Position numbers and translations under genes: made by a program. Shown here in pieces: positions 1 through 9,427 of a DNA stretch of 64,000 nt. A model generated the notes under the pieces. The model did not search any database. It was not told where the DNA came from and saw only the letters and a program-made list of their open reading frames with translations. Source of the stretch: Agrilactobacillus composti DSM 18527 = JCM 14202 (lineage in GTDB: Bacteria; Bacillota; Bacilli; Lactobacillales; Lactobacillaceae); assembly GCF_001436375.1 (NCBI RefSeq), contig NZ_AZGA01000077.1, positions 53,477 to 117,476 on the forward strand, read 5' to 3'. Within the stretch, counting starts at the first letter, position 1. Each line of letters starts with the position of its first letter.

Positions 1-1371
<1,371 letters not shown>

Positions 1372-1457
1372 TTAAACCTCTTATAATTGAATTTTTTGAT
1401 AATCTTGACACGAAAATAATGTAATTAGTATAGCATGATTAACAAGTTCGCTGAACC

Positions 1458-2294
1458 TTAAAATAAATCTAGTTGCTTTGGCCCTAAACCATGAAACTCG
1501 ATCCCCAGTAATTGCTGCAAAGCTAGCGCATTATCGGCGGCATCCCCGCCAGAATTGTTATTGAAGATCACACAAACTTCTTGGGCAGTTTGCGCCATGG
1601 TTTTCACTGCGGTGGCAAACTGCAATAATTCTTGTTGATTGTAGCGGTAAAGGGTACGCTTGCCCCGCCATTGCTTATCCTGGTTCAGCCAACCGGCCAT
1701 ATTGCGGCCATGAAGGCGAAAAAGCCCCAATTTAGGATTGGTCACCGTGGGATAAAAAGGCACACTGTTGACCTTGGTTTGCGGTTCGTCCGCAGCTACC
1801 AGGGTAAATTGCAATCGTTGCATCAAAGCCACCATCTCCCCCACATAAAGCTGGTCATACCAAGTGGGATTACGAAACTCAATGGCCACCGGCAGCTTGG
1901 GCAATAATTGCCGTACTTGGATCAAATAGCGAATATTGGCCGGGGTAAGCTTAAAAAATGGTGGGAATTGTAACAAAATTGTTTTTAATTTATGGGCCTG
2001 AACCAATGGCTTAATCGCCCCCCGATAACGTTGAAAAAGCTGGGCTAATTCCGCCTCGGCTAGCGGTTCTTTATCGTGCTGGGTCATGGCGCTGGTGGCT
2101 TTGACAATAAACTGAAAACCAGCCGGGACCGCATCGGCCCACTTTTGTACCTGGGCGGGAGTCTTCAAGCCATAAAATAAACTGTCAATTTCTACAGTGG
2201 GGAAAAATCCCGCATAATCCACCAGGGTCAACTGCTTTTTCTCAGGCAGCAAGCTTTGGTGCTCGCTCCAAGTGGTCAAACCGATGGTGATCAT
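1458..2294 (-). CDS. DUF72 (YecE-like) protein
   Basis: 278 aa, full length for DUF72, a TIM-barrel-like family of unknown biochemical role. The start MITIGLTTWSEH, the central AIEFRNPTWY and the late VCVIFNNNSGGDAADNA stretch are the family's hallmark blocks. The ATG overlaps the stop codon of the upstream Rrf2 gene by one base (TAATG), so the two are probably translationally coupled and may be functionally linked. No function is inferred beyond the family. Confidence 0.85.
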   Translation of the reverse strand: MITIGLTTWSEHQSLLPEKKQLTLVDYAGFFPTVEIDSLFYGLKTPAQVQKWADAVPAGFQFIVKATSAMTQHDKEPLAEAELAQLFQRYRGAIKPLVQAHKLKTILLQFPPFFKLTPANIRYLIQVRQLLPKLPVAIEFRNPTWYDQLYVGEMVALMQRLQFTLVAADEPQTKVNSVPFYPTVTNPKLGLFRLHGRNMAGWLNQDKQWRGKRTLYRYNQQELLQFATAVKTMAQTAQEVCVIFNNNSGGDAADNALALQQLLGIEFHGLGPKQLDLF

Positions 2295-2761
2295 TAAATC
2301 AGCCCCTTTTCCTTAGCCATGGTCTTGAAATACCCATGGTGTTTCAAATCCTGGGCCAAGTCGGCCATGGAAAATTCATGGTAGAATGCCCGATAATGAT
2401 CATCGGCTAAGGTGAATAAATCCGTTAAAGATGTGGCCATATCGCTGGCCATATCTGGGTCTAAGGCATTGGCCGTGACATCTCCGGTGATAAAGCGGGC
2501 ATAACTTAAGATGGGCGGGATCGTGAGGTCATAAAGATCCCCCACGTTAATTTCCGCTAGCTTCTTGGTCAATGTATAGCCGCCATTTTTGCCCACGGTG
2601 CCTTTGATATACCCCTTCTTATGTAAGAGGGAAAGTGTGTTGCGAATCACCACCGCATTGACTGCCATTAAATCGGCAAGCTGGGCACTGGTAACTTTCT
2701 CGGGCTGCTTGGCTTGAAGATACAACAAACTATGAACTGCCACTGAAAAATCTAATCGCAT
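2294..2761 (-). CDS. Rrf2-family transcriptional regulator
   Basis: 155 aa winged-helix repressor of the Rrf2 family. The N-terminus MRLDFSVAVHSLLYL and the helix-turn-helix region (SAQLADLMAVNAVVIRNTLSLL, then GGYTL) are typical. No Fe-S cysteines of the IscR/NsrR type are seen, so it probably senses something other than through a cluster. An in-frame ATG nine codons upstream (2788) is possible, but the ribosome site AAAGGAGGTGAAAGTA lies inside that extension, so 2761 is chosen. It overlaps the DUF72 gene by one base and follows the Nudix gene. Confidence 0.85.
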   Translation of the reverse strand: MRLDFSVAVHSLLYLQAKQPEKVTSAQLADLMAVNAVVIRNTLSLLHKKGYIKGTVGKNGGYTLTKKLAEINVGDLYDLTIPPILSYARFITGDVTANALDPDMASDMATSLTDLFTLADDHYRAFYHEFSMADLAQDLKHHGYFKTMAKEKGLI

Positions 2762-2787
2762 TACTTTCACCTCCTTTTTACTTGACA

Positions 2788-3261
2788 CTATTGTACGTTG
2801 AAGGTCACCAATTCATCCCCAACAAAGTTGGTCTGAAATATATGTTGTTCCTTGGCGATCATATATGGATAGACTGCCTTTAAATCAGCAATCACCCCAT
2901 AGTTTTCTTTGGCCATGGCCCAATCCAAAGGAAAAAGATTTAACAAACCTTCCCGCATACTTACCGGTACTTTTAGTGGGTAGTCTGGGGCCAGGTATGC
3001 GGTGTACAGATAAATCCGATTTTGGTAAACGCCGGCTACCGACCATTCCATATAACCATTATCCGTTAAAGTATAAGCGGTTTTTGGAATCTGAGTCTCC
3101 TCTAAAATCTCCCGTTTAATCCCAGCTTGGGGGGTCTCACCGGGTTCGATTTTACCGCCGATACCGTTCCACTGACCAATGTATGGCTTGTTATAACGGT
3201 TAAGCAGTAAGACTTCGTTGCCCTGGATAATCAAAGCCAGGGTCAATTGGCGTTGGGCCAT
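2788..3261 (-). CDS. Nudix hydrolase (MutT/NUDT1-like)
   Basis: 157 aa. The Nudix box is clear: GGKIEPGETPQAGIKREILEETQI, i.e. GX5EX7REUXEEXGU, with an IGG preceding it as in 8-oxo-dGTPase-type proteins. Probably hydrolyses an oxidised or dietary nucleoside diphosphate derivative. Start at 3261 is preferred over 3273 because GAGGTG sits six bases upstream of the inner ATG and would be inside the longer reading. Substrate is not determined. Confidence 0.85.
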   Translation of the reverse strand: MAQRQLTLALIIQGNEVLLLNRYNKPYIGQWNGIGGKIEPGETPQAGIKREILEETQIPKTAYTLTDNGYMEWSVAGVYQNRIYLYTAYLAPDYPLKVPVSMREGLLNLFPLDWAMAKENYGVIADLKAVYPYMIAKEQHIFQTNFVGDELVTFNVQ

Positions 3262-3366
3262 AGCACACCTCACATTCTTAAGCTTTGATGATAATATAAT
3301 TATAAAGCCATCTGGCCTTAGGATAAAGCCCCATTTCAGGATTCACCGAACGCTAACCTGGCTGGC

Positions 3367-4128
3367 TTAGCGCCGGCGATGCTTCATGACAGTCACAAAA
3401 TGTAAAATCCCCGCTAATAACACAAAGAAGATTAAAACAAATGACCCCCAATTCACAAAGAAGTTTTGTAACGGGAGCACTTGTCGAAAAGCCCCCTGTA
3501 AGGCCATGGTGATCAAGGCCATCACCGCAATCATCAAGAATAATTGAATGTAGCGTTTCAAAGTATTATCGTCCCTTCTGTCCTTGGTCACTAAGCGCTG
3601 GCCCCATTTTTCACAGAGGGCGATTTTCTTAGCGGGAATCGTCTTCATCCCAAAAGTGCCGGGCAAAACAACCTCGCCGACTTTGATCACCCCAGCCGCA
3701 CTCATCACCTTATCTAAAACTCGAAAGGTCCCATCAGTGGCGCCACTGAAGTAATTGTCTAAAGCGCTGATATAACACGTGGTTAAACTTAAGTAATGCT
3801 TATTTTTAAAAGGGCCGGGGATGGTGTCGCCATTTTTCTTTTGATACACCAATTTGGGGCGTAAACAATCTAAAAAGTGCTTCATATCCCCAGACACACT
3901 GCCCCAATAAGTCGGCGCCGCCAAAATCCAAACATCACTTTCAGCCAATTTGGCAATCAAAGCTTTTAACGTGGGATTGGGGGCGGCGGTATGGGGTTTG
4001 ATATCATAGTCAGCTAAATATAATAATTCCGTTTCATTGCCTTTGGGGACAGCATTTAACATGGTGGCCAACATCTGACCGGTAAAGCCATCTTTTTTAT
4101 GGGCCCCTAAAATACCTAATACTTTCAC
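3367..4128 (-). CDS. Flavodoxin-like NAD(P)H-dependent reductase with C-terminal membrane anchor
   Basis: 253 aa. Residues about 1-185 resemble NADPH-dependent FMN reductase / flavodoxin-fold proteins: MKVLGILGAHKKDGFTGQML at the phosphate loop and APTYWGSVSGDMKHFLD at the flavin-contact loop. After a charged linker (KDRRDDNTLKRY) come two hydrophobic segments (about 195-215 and 227-247) ending in KHRRR, so the enzyme appears tethered to the membrane. The anchor is not usual for the family. GTG start with GGAG eight bases upstream. Electron acceptor unknown. Confidence 0.75.
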   Translation of the reverse strand: MKVLGILGAHKKDGFTGQMLATMLNAVPKGNETELLYLADYDIKPHTAAPNPTLKALIAKLAESDVWILAAPTYWGSVSGDMKHFLDCLRPKLVYQKKNGDTIPGPFKNKHYLSLTTCYISALDNYFSGATDGTFRVLDKVMSAAGVIKVGEVVLPGTFGMKTIPAKKIALCEKWGQRLVTKDRRDDNTLKRYIQLFLMIAVMALITMALQGAFRQVLPLQNFFVNWGSFVLIFFVLLAGILHFVTVMKHRRR

Positions 4129-4150
4129 GACAGCATCTCCAATAAACTGT

Positions 4151-4435
4151 TTATTTGTCGGCGTCTTGTAACGCCTTAATGGTGTTGGCTTGCAGTTGTT
4201 TGGAGATCAGGAGAATGTCTTTGTACAAGTCTTTGACATAAGGTCTTAAGTTAGGGGCTTGAATTGAATTGACTACTTTTTCTAATAAAACTGCTTCGCG
4301 ACCCCGATCGGTCAAACCCAAATGATGTTTATATTTGGCCTGGGCAATTTCTTCAGAGACGTGGAGCCGTTGTTCTAACAAAGCCGCCAATTTCACATCA
4401 ATGGCATCAATCTTATTGCGTTGTTCTTCTAGCAC
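4151..4435 (-). CDS. Chorismate mutase, AroQ type, stand-alone
   Basis: 94 aa, the size of a single AroQ (chorismate mutase II) domain. It converts chorismate to prephenate for Phe/Tyr synthesis. Visible family residues are RNKIDAIDVKLAALLEQR at the first helix, K in QAKYKH, and the DRGREAVLLEKV stretch. GTG start, reached from an AAGGAATGA site inside the tail of the upstream TMEM175 gene (7 bp gap), so it is in the same minus-strand operon. No fused dehydratase or DAHP synthase domain. Confidence 0.82.
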   Translation of the reverse strand: MLEEQRNKIDAIDVKLAALLEQRLHVSEEIAQAKYKHHLGLTDRGREAVLLEKVVNSIQAPNLRPYVKDLYKDILLISKQLQANTIKALQDADK

Positions 4436-4442
4436 TAAAACA

Positions 4443-5051
4443 TCATTCCTTTGGTTTCGAATTTTTATCGTTGGTCCAAACAGTTCGTTCGGCCCGCCGT
4501 TCTGGGATCACCCAGAGTAAGAACATTAAGCCATCAATGGCAAAAACAGCCAGGGGTTGGAATATCCCCACGATGACTGCAAAGGCTGCCACCCCAATGG
4601 AAATCAGGGGTTTATGATAATCTGAGCCTAAACTCTTGCCAATCAGGGAATCATCCCCATTGACTTTGATCAAGCGCCGCACCAAAATCGCCCAGGTCAC
4701 ATTGGCCAATAAGATGACAATGCCATAGGTTAATTCTGGGGCCACTTCATTGATATGACCCTCGATGACCCACGTGGAGGTAAAGGGAAATAAACTCAAG
4801 AAGAACATTAAAACCATATTCAACCATAAAACACTACCGGTCACCTTATGGACTAAGGCAAACAGATGGTGGTGATTATTCCAGTAAACAGATAATACGA
4901 AAAAGCTAAAGATATAAACCCCAATGGAACCCCGTTCAGCCCAAAGGCTCGCAAAAGTCGGCATATGGGGTGGTTTTAACTCTAATACCATGATGGTAAT
5001 GATAATGGCGATCACAGCATCTGTAAAAGCTTCAATTCGCTGCTTACTCAT
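4443..5051 (-). CDS. TMEM175/DUF1211 family membrane protein (predicted K+ channel)
   Basis: 202 aa with about six membrane segments. The N-terminal RIEAFTDAVIAIIITIMVLE is the conserved (R)xxxFSDAVFAI-like filter helix of bacterial TMEM175, a potassium-channel family. The ATG at 5051 lies nine bases after GAGGAG; an upstream TTG would abut the ribosome site. It has a paralog at 13636-14232 with the same N-terminal motif. Channel function is inferred from the family only. Confidence 0.8.
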   Translation of the reverse strand: MSKQRIEAFTDAVIAIIITIMVLELKPPHMPTFASLWAERGSIGVYIFSFFVLSVYWNNHHHLFALVHKVTGSVLWLNMVLMFFLSLFPFTSTWVIEGHINEVAPELTYGIVILLANVTWAILVRRLIKVNGDDSLIGKSLGSDYHKPLISIGVAAFAVIVGIFQPLAVFAIDGLMFLLWVIPERRAERTVWTNDKNSKPKE

Positions 5052-5065
5052 AACAATCAACTCCT

Positions 5066-5752
5066 CTATAGTCTAGCAAAAACGTCTTGGGCATCCCCTT
5101 GAATCATTTCTACGGGCATATCAAAGTCTAATTTTTCTTTGTTCACTGCTACTAATTTTGCATTCCGAGAACGGTAATTGATCAAAGCCGCGAAGGGATA
5201 TACTTTAAATGACGTCCCTACTACAACAATCAAATCAGCAGCTTCAATAGCCTGAACAGCCCCTTCTAAATTTTTCTCAGGGATACCTTCTTGATACAAT
5301 ACAATATTGGGTCTTAAAATACCGCCATCTTCTTGGTGATGGTAGTCCGTTAAATAAGTTTTGTAGTCCACATGCTTACCACAGGTTTGGCAATAAATAT
5401 CGTACAAGTTCCCGTGAAATTCTACCACGTGTTTAGCCCCAGCCTTGGTATGTAGGCCATCCACGTTTTGGGTAACGATGCTTCCCTTTTCATTAGAAAT
5501 CACCGCCATCTTTTCATGGATAATATTGGGCTTGGCATTAGGAAAATACATGTTATTTTTAACAAAGTCATAAAAGCTATCAGGATGCTGAATTAAATTT
5601 TCATGACTTAGTAAATATTCTGGATTCTGATGGCCGGCATAAAGCCCGCCCTTAGAGCGATAGTCTGGGATACCGGAAGGCGTAGAAACCCCAGCCCCAG
5701 TTAAAAAAGTAACGTGTTTGGCCTGTTCAATTGCTTTTTTTAGATCAAACAT
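5066..5752 (-). CDS. SIR2-family NAD-dependent protein deacylase
   Basis: 228 aa sirtuin. Seen: FLTGAGVSTPSGIPDYR (NAD binding, about 16-33), TQNVDGLH (about 94-101), the catalytic His in VVEFHGN, and VVVGTSFKVYP. Only one zinc cysteine pair is visible (CQTC, about residue 121); the second CxxC, normally just before GG-LRP, is absent (HHQEDGGILRP). The start has GGAGG seven bases upstream. Removes acyl groups (or possibly transfers ADP-ribose) on proteins in the cytoplasm; the precise activity is open because of the missing pair. Confidence 0.85.
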   Translation of the reverse strand: MFDLKKAIEQAKHVTFLTGAGVSTPSGIPDYRSKGGLYAGHQNPEYLLSHENLIQHPDSFYDFVKNNMYFPNAKPNIIHEKMAVISNEKGSIVTQNVDGLHTKAGAKHVVEFHGNLYDIYCQTCGKHVDYKTYLTDYHHQEDGGILRPNIVLYQEGIPEKNLEGAVQAIEAADLIVVVGTSFKVYPFAALINYRSRNAKLVAVNKEKLDFDMPVEMIQGDAQDVFARL

Positions 5753-5771
5753 ATAAAAACCTCCATTCTAA

Positions 5772-5800
5772 AGATGTATAATATAATTATAATTCTATGG
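5772..5800. promoter_or_regulatory. AT-rich divergent promoter region
   Basis: Overlapping TATAAT-like boxes on both strands (for example TATAAT at 5778-5783 on plus) lie between the sirtuin start and the small plus-strand ORF. Clear -35 boxes were not found. Assignment is by position and -10 similarity only. Confidence 0.4.
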
Positions 5801-5811
5801 GAGGGATCGTT

Positions 5812-5958
5812 TTGGATAAAAAGCCAGTCATCTATTATCTTAGCTATATCTTTTTCATTCTGGTCATCGCCATTTTAGCGGTAGTGGTCTATCACATGGT
5901 CGTGTTATTGTTACAACAAGCGCCAAATGCTTTTGAAATCAGATTTGGCGGCCGCTAA
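5812..5958 (+). CDS. Small single-pass membrane protein, 48 aa
   Basis: Not a recognised family. A TTG start lies after GGGAGGGATCGTT, giving 48 codons ending in TAA immediately (0 bp) before the convergent metallopeptidase stop. The protein has a charged start (MDKKPVIYY), one long hydrophobic helix and a short tail ending FGGR. An in-frame ATG at 5797 has no ribosome site. The strong site and good promoter make it likely real; function unknown. Confidence 0.55.
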   Translation: MDKKPVIYYLSYIFFILVIAILAVVVYHMVVLLLQQAPNAFEIRFGGR

Positions 5959-6921
5959 TTAACGAATACCAAACTGTACCTTTTCTTGAGCCAACACGGT
6001 TTGCAGTGGCTTATCATATAGCGCTTGAAAAGCTTCAGGGCTCATATCTTGTTTGAGGCCTTGAAATAAAAAGGCAGCTTGTTGATCCGTCTTACCCACA
6101 GCGATGTAGGCTCGTTGTTTGGTTTTTAAATCCAAATACTCAGAATGTAAAATTTCAATGACTTGATTGACACTTAAACGCAATTGGCGCTGACTAAAAA
6201 TCGGTGTCAAGACCGCAAATTGGCCATGATTCATAGGCACATAACCCAAGCTATCTAAGATGGCAGCAAACTTGCGAAATAACGCAATCACTGCCCGTCT
6301 GAAAGCAAAGGCAGTGTCTATTTTTTTGGCATTTAACGTGTCATACAATCCCTTGGCATAGGGATAACTTTCCGGATACTTCAGCAGTAAGTCATTTTTC
6401 AGGTGATCAATATCCCCTTCAAAGAAGACAAACAAGTCTAATAAACTCAGCATGCGAAAAATCAACAACGGATCCTCCGCCTTATTAGGGTCTTCAGCCG
6501 GCACACTGGCATAGACCCCGTCTAGAAATTCTTTGGTGATGGTGGCATTGATCAAGCCATGCTTTTGCTGATCGGCTAAAATCACCACGTGGGCCGCACT
6601 GTTGTATAATGCCGTGGCAGTGGCCCCAATTTGTTCATCTAATTGGGGATTTTCCGTGGTCAGCGGAAATTGCAGCTGACTAAAGCCCCGGGTGGCCATG
6701 AGCATATGCAGCAATTCATGGGACAGCGTGTAGTCCACATTGGTGGTATCAGTCACTTTCACTTCAATGCTGCCATCCTTGTGAATGACTTGTTGGGACT
6801 GGTCGTGGAGTAATAATCCACTGGCACTCCCACTCACCGTGACGGTCACCGGGACGTGAAACGCATTTTTGACTTCGGTTAATAAATTAGCCACAGTTTG
6901 GCTATAGGGTTCATTGGACAT
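5959..6921 (-). CDS. Putative zinc-metallopeptidase-like protein (HExxH)
   Basis: 320 aa, cytoplasmic by appearance. It carries SHELLHMLMATRGF (about residues 68-81), an HExxH zinc signature, and a long helical C-terminal part. Similar lactobacillus proteins are often labelled IpaB/EvcA family, a name of little functional value; I recall this rather than verified it. GAGGT ribosome site upstream of the ATG. Monocistronic, convergent with the 48-aa ORF. Protease activity is an inference from HExxH. Confidence 0.6.
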   Translation of the reverse strand: MSNEPYSQTVANLLTEVKNAFHVPVTVTVSGSASGLLLHDQSQQVIHKDGSIEVKVTDTTNVDYTLSHELLHMLMATRGFSQLQFPLTTENPQLDEQIGATATALYNSAAHVVILADQQKHGLINATITKEFLDGVYASVPAEDPNKAEDPLLIFRMLSLLDLFVFFEGDIDHLKNDLLLKYPESYPYAKGLYDTLNAKKIDTAFAFRRAVIALFRKFAAILDSLGYVPMNHGQFAVLTPIFSQRQLRLSVNQVIEILHSEYLDLKTKQRAYIAVGKTDQQAAFLFQGLKQDMSPEAFQALYDKPLQTVLAQEKVQFGIR

Positions 6922-7038
6922 AGGCGTCTACCTCATTTTTTCGAAAAGTTAACGCTTCTAGTATACCATGCAGTGCGGGCAGTATTTAATAACTATAACT
7001 GAATATTTGTTATAATAGGAAGAAAGGAGGTAATTTTG

Positions 7039-7548
7039 ATGCATATTTCCGTTCCAACTGAAAATGGCTTCTTAGATGACCGCTATGGTCGCAGAGCCAG
7101 TCGCCAGCAAGCCCCAAACGGTCCAGTTTCTTTCCCAATCACCATTTCTGATGTGCCTGCAGGTACAAAAACGCTGGCTTTTACGTTAGTGGACTTTGAT
7201 GCGATCCCCGTTGGTGGCCTGCCTTGGATTCACTGGATCGGTGCCAATATTCCAGGAGATGTCCGGAAACTCCCTGAAAATGCCAGTCGCTCTGGCGTTA
7301 TCGATTTTGTTCAAGGGCATAACTCCACCGCCGGGAATGTCATTGGTGAGACAGATCCTGAAATCACCACCCGTTATGCGGATCCGGCGCCACCAGATCA
7401 AGACCACGCTTATACCTTAACTTTTTACGCCCTTGATAAAGAATTGCCTTTAAAAGAAGGCTTTTGGATGAATGAGTTGTATCATGCCATGGCCGGTCAT
7501 ATTATTGACGAAGCCAAAATTGATGTGAATTACCGCCAAATCGACTAA
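7039..7548 (+). CDS. YbhB/YbcL-type PEBP (Raf kinase inhibitor-like) protein
   Basis: 169 aa phosphatidylethanolamine-binding-protein fold. Seen: FPITISDVPAGTKTLAFTLVDFDA, PWIHWIGANIPG, and the late YTLTFYALD, all in the right order for bacterial PEBP. AAAGGAGG is eight bases from the ATG at 7039 (a TTG directly before is less likely). An extended -10 (TGTTATAAT, about 7008-7016) precedes it. Ligand and role are unknown in bacteria. It is followed by its own terminator. Confidence 0.85.
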   Translation: MHISVPTENGFLDDRYGRRASRQQAPNGPVSFPITISDVPAGTKTLAFTLVDFDAIPVGGLPWIHWIGANIPGDVRKLPENASRSGVIDFVQGHNSTAGNVIGETDPEITTRYADPAPPDQDHAYTLTFYALDKELPLKEGFWMNELYHAMAGHIIDEAKIDVNYRQID

Positions 7549-7560
7549 TTCGAAAGTCTA

Positions 7561-7602
7561 AGCACCGGGATGCCCTTTGATGAGGGTGTCCCGGTGTTTT
7601 TG
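7561..7602 (+). terminator. Rho-independent terminator of the PEBP gene
   Basis: GCACCGGGATGCCC pairs with GGGTGTCCCGGTG across an 8-base loop and is followed by TTTTT. Confidence 0.85.
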
Positions 7603-7703
7603 CTGTCGGATACTAAATATTATTTAGTTAGCCTAAAATAATTGTTGATAAATTAGCTTGAATAAGATAGGCTATCAAATGTAAGGGCTTACTTATCGTA
7701 GTG

Positions 7704-7757
7704 TAACTGTTTTCTAATCCAGATAGTTGCGGCTGTCGCACATTTTAAAAACAGTTA
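7704..7757 (+). repeat. Nested inverted repeat in the dtpT 5' region
   Basis: TAACTGTTTT (7704-7713) pairs perfectly with AAAACAGTTA (7748-7757); inside the loop TGCG and CGCA (7728-7740) form a second small hairpin. It lies about 30 bases before the dtpT start and is not followed by a T-run, so it may be a regulatory RNA structure or an operator. No known motif recognised. Confidence 0.4.
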
Positions 7758-7786
7758 TGCCCAAATTTTACAACAGGAGGTAACAC

Positions 7787-9259
7787 ATGCAAAAACCGAA
7801 AGAACGTCGATTTCTAGGACAACCTTGGGGTTTGTCCACCCTCTTCTTCACTGAAATGTGGGAACGTTTCAGTTATCACGGGATGCGGGCCATCTTATTA
7901 TTCTACATGTTTTATGAAGTCACCCAAGGGGGCTTGGGCTTAGACAAGACCCTGGCGTCTTCGATCATGGCCATTTATGGGGCCTTGGTATACTTAGCCG
8001 CAGTATTGGGCGGCTGGGTGGGCGACCGCCTATTAGGCAGTTTCAAAACTGTGTTAAGTGGTGGGGTCTTGATCATGTTAGGTCATATCGTATTATCCTT
8101 TCCCTCTGGCGCCCCCGCATTATTCATTTCCATTGCGTTGATCGTGGTGGGGACTGGGTTTTTAAAACCCAATATCTCCAACATGGTGGGGCTATTGTAC
8201 GATGAAGGCGACAAGCAACGGGACGTGGGCTTTACCATCTTCGTATTTGGGATCAACTTTGGTTCCTTTGTGGCCCCCATCATTGTGGGGACCCTGGGCC
8301 AAACCTATAGCTTCCACGTGGGCTTCTCCTTGGCCGCTATTGGGATGTTCTTTGGCTTGATTCAATATTACCGGGGCCGCAATCATTTAAGCCCCCTGTC
8401 CAAAATCCCGGATAATCCCATCACGCCACCAGAAGCCAAGCGCTTGCGCATTTTTTTGGCCATCGGCTTAATTGGCTTAGGGGCTATCTTAGTGGGCTTA
8501 CATATCATGGGTCGCTTAAATATCCACGCCATCATCTCGTTGATCACCGTGATTGCCTTAGCGCTACCGTTTTATTACTTCACCACCATGCTCACCAGTA
8601 AAAAAGTCACGCCGAAAGAAAAGAAACACGTCTTAGCCTATATTCCGATTTTCATTGCCATTGTTATTTTCTGGGCCATTCAAGAATCTGGCTCAGTAGT
8701 TTTAACCTTATTTGCTGAGGATCGCACCATTTTACACATTGGTGCTTTGAAATTGCAATCTTCTAACTTCCAAGCGTTGAACCCCCTATTTATCACCCTG
8801 TTAATGCCCGGGTTTAGTTGGCTAATCCAGCACTGGAAACGCCAGCCTTCTTCTGGAGGTAAATTTGCCATTGGTTTAGTGCTAGCCGGCTGTTCTTATT
8901 TATTCATGGCCTTACCAGGCTTGATCCATGGCACCGATGGCCGGGTCAGTCCTTTTTGGCTAATTGGCTCAGCTTTGATCGTGGAAATCGCCGAATGTTT
9001 CATCTCTCCGATCGGCCTGTCCACCACCACCAAATTAGCCCCGGCCACCTATAGGTCCCAAATGATGAGTATGTGGTTCTTAGCCGATGCTTGTGGTCAA
9101 GCTTTTAATTCCCAGTTAGTGAAATATTATACCCCGGCTACCGAAGTTAACTACTTCTTGGCCATTGGTAGTTTCAGTGTAGTGGCCGGTTTGGTCTTGG
9201 TTTTATTCGTGCCGAAAATCAAACGTTTAATGGACGACATTGCCGGTGTGGCGGCTTAA
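7787..9259 (+). CDS. dtpT: Proton-dependent di/tripeptide transporter (POT family)
   Basis: 490 aa, about 14 membrane segments, the normal length for lactobacillus DtpT. It carries the POT signature near the N-terminus: FFTEMWERFSYHGMRAIL (PTR2 ExxERFxYYG region), then GGWVGDRLLG and the second PTR2 block FTIFVFGINFGSF. Imports di- and tripeptides with protons. Start fixed by CAGGAGGTAACAC-ATG. Monocistronic; no clear terminator downstream. Confidence 0.92.
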   Translation: MQKPKERRFLGQPWGLSTLFFTEMWERFSYHGMRAILLFYMFYEVTQGGLGLDKTLASSIMAIYGALVYLAAVLGGWVGDRLLGSFKTVLSGGVLIMLGHIVLSFPSGAPALFISIALIVVGTGFLKPNISNMVGLLYDEGDKQRDVGFTIFVFGINFGSFVAPIIVGTLGQTYSFHVGFSLAAIGMFFGLIQYYRGRNHLSPLSKIPDNPITPPEAKRLRIFLAIGLIGLGAILVGLHIMGRLNIHAIISLITVIALALPFYYFTTMLTSKKVTPKEKKHVLAYIPIFIAIVIFWAIQESGSVVLTLFAEDRTILHIGALKLQSSNFQALNPLFITLLMPGFSWLIQHWKRQPSSGGKFAIGLVLAGCSYLFMALPGLIHGTDGRVSPFWLIGSALIVEIAECFISPIGLSTTTKLAPATYRSQMMSMWFLADACGQAFNSQLVKYYTPATEVNYFLAIGSFSVVAGLVLVLFVPKIKRLMDDIAGVAA

Positions 9260-9332
9260 ATCAACTTTGTCAGCGACCGCCAGTAAGGGTTCCGCCTATA
9301 TCGCATTAGCCACGCTGATTATGACTGTTAGA

Positions 9333-9348
9333 AGTGTCGCAATTGTGA
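9333..9348. promoter_or_regulatory. Possible operator upstream of the hydrogenase operon
   Basis: TGTCGCAATTGTGATA is a 16-base imperfect palindrome centred on CAATTG (12 of 16 positions symmetric), about 80 bases before the hydrogenase flavoprotein start and upstream of a TATTAT -10-like box (9371-9376). It might bind a redox regulator such as an Fnr-like or Rex protein, but it does not match the usual Rex half-site order. Confidence 0.3.
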
Positions 9349-9427
9349 TACGATGAACTTAATTAGTTGCTATTATCTTTAATTGTTCAAGTTGCCACAG
9401 TTACTTGTTAGAAAGGAACTGGTAAAA

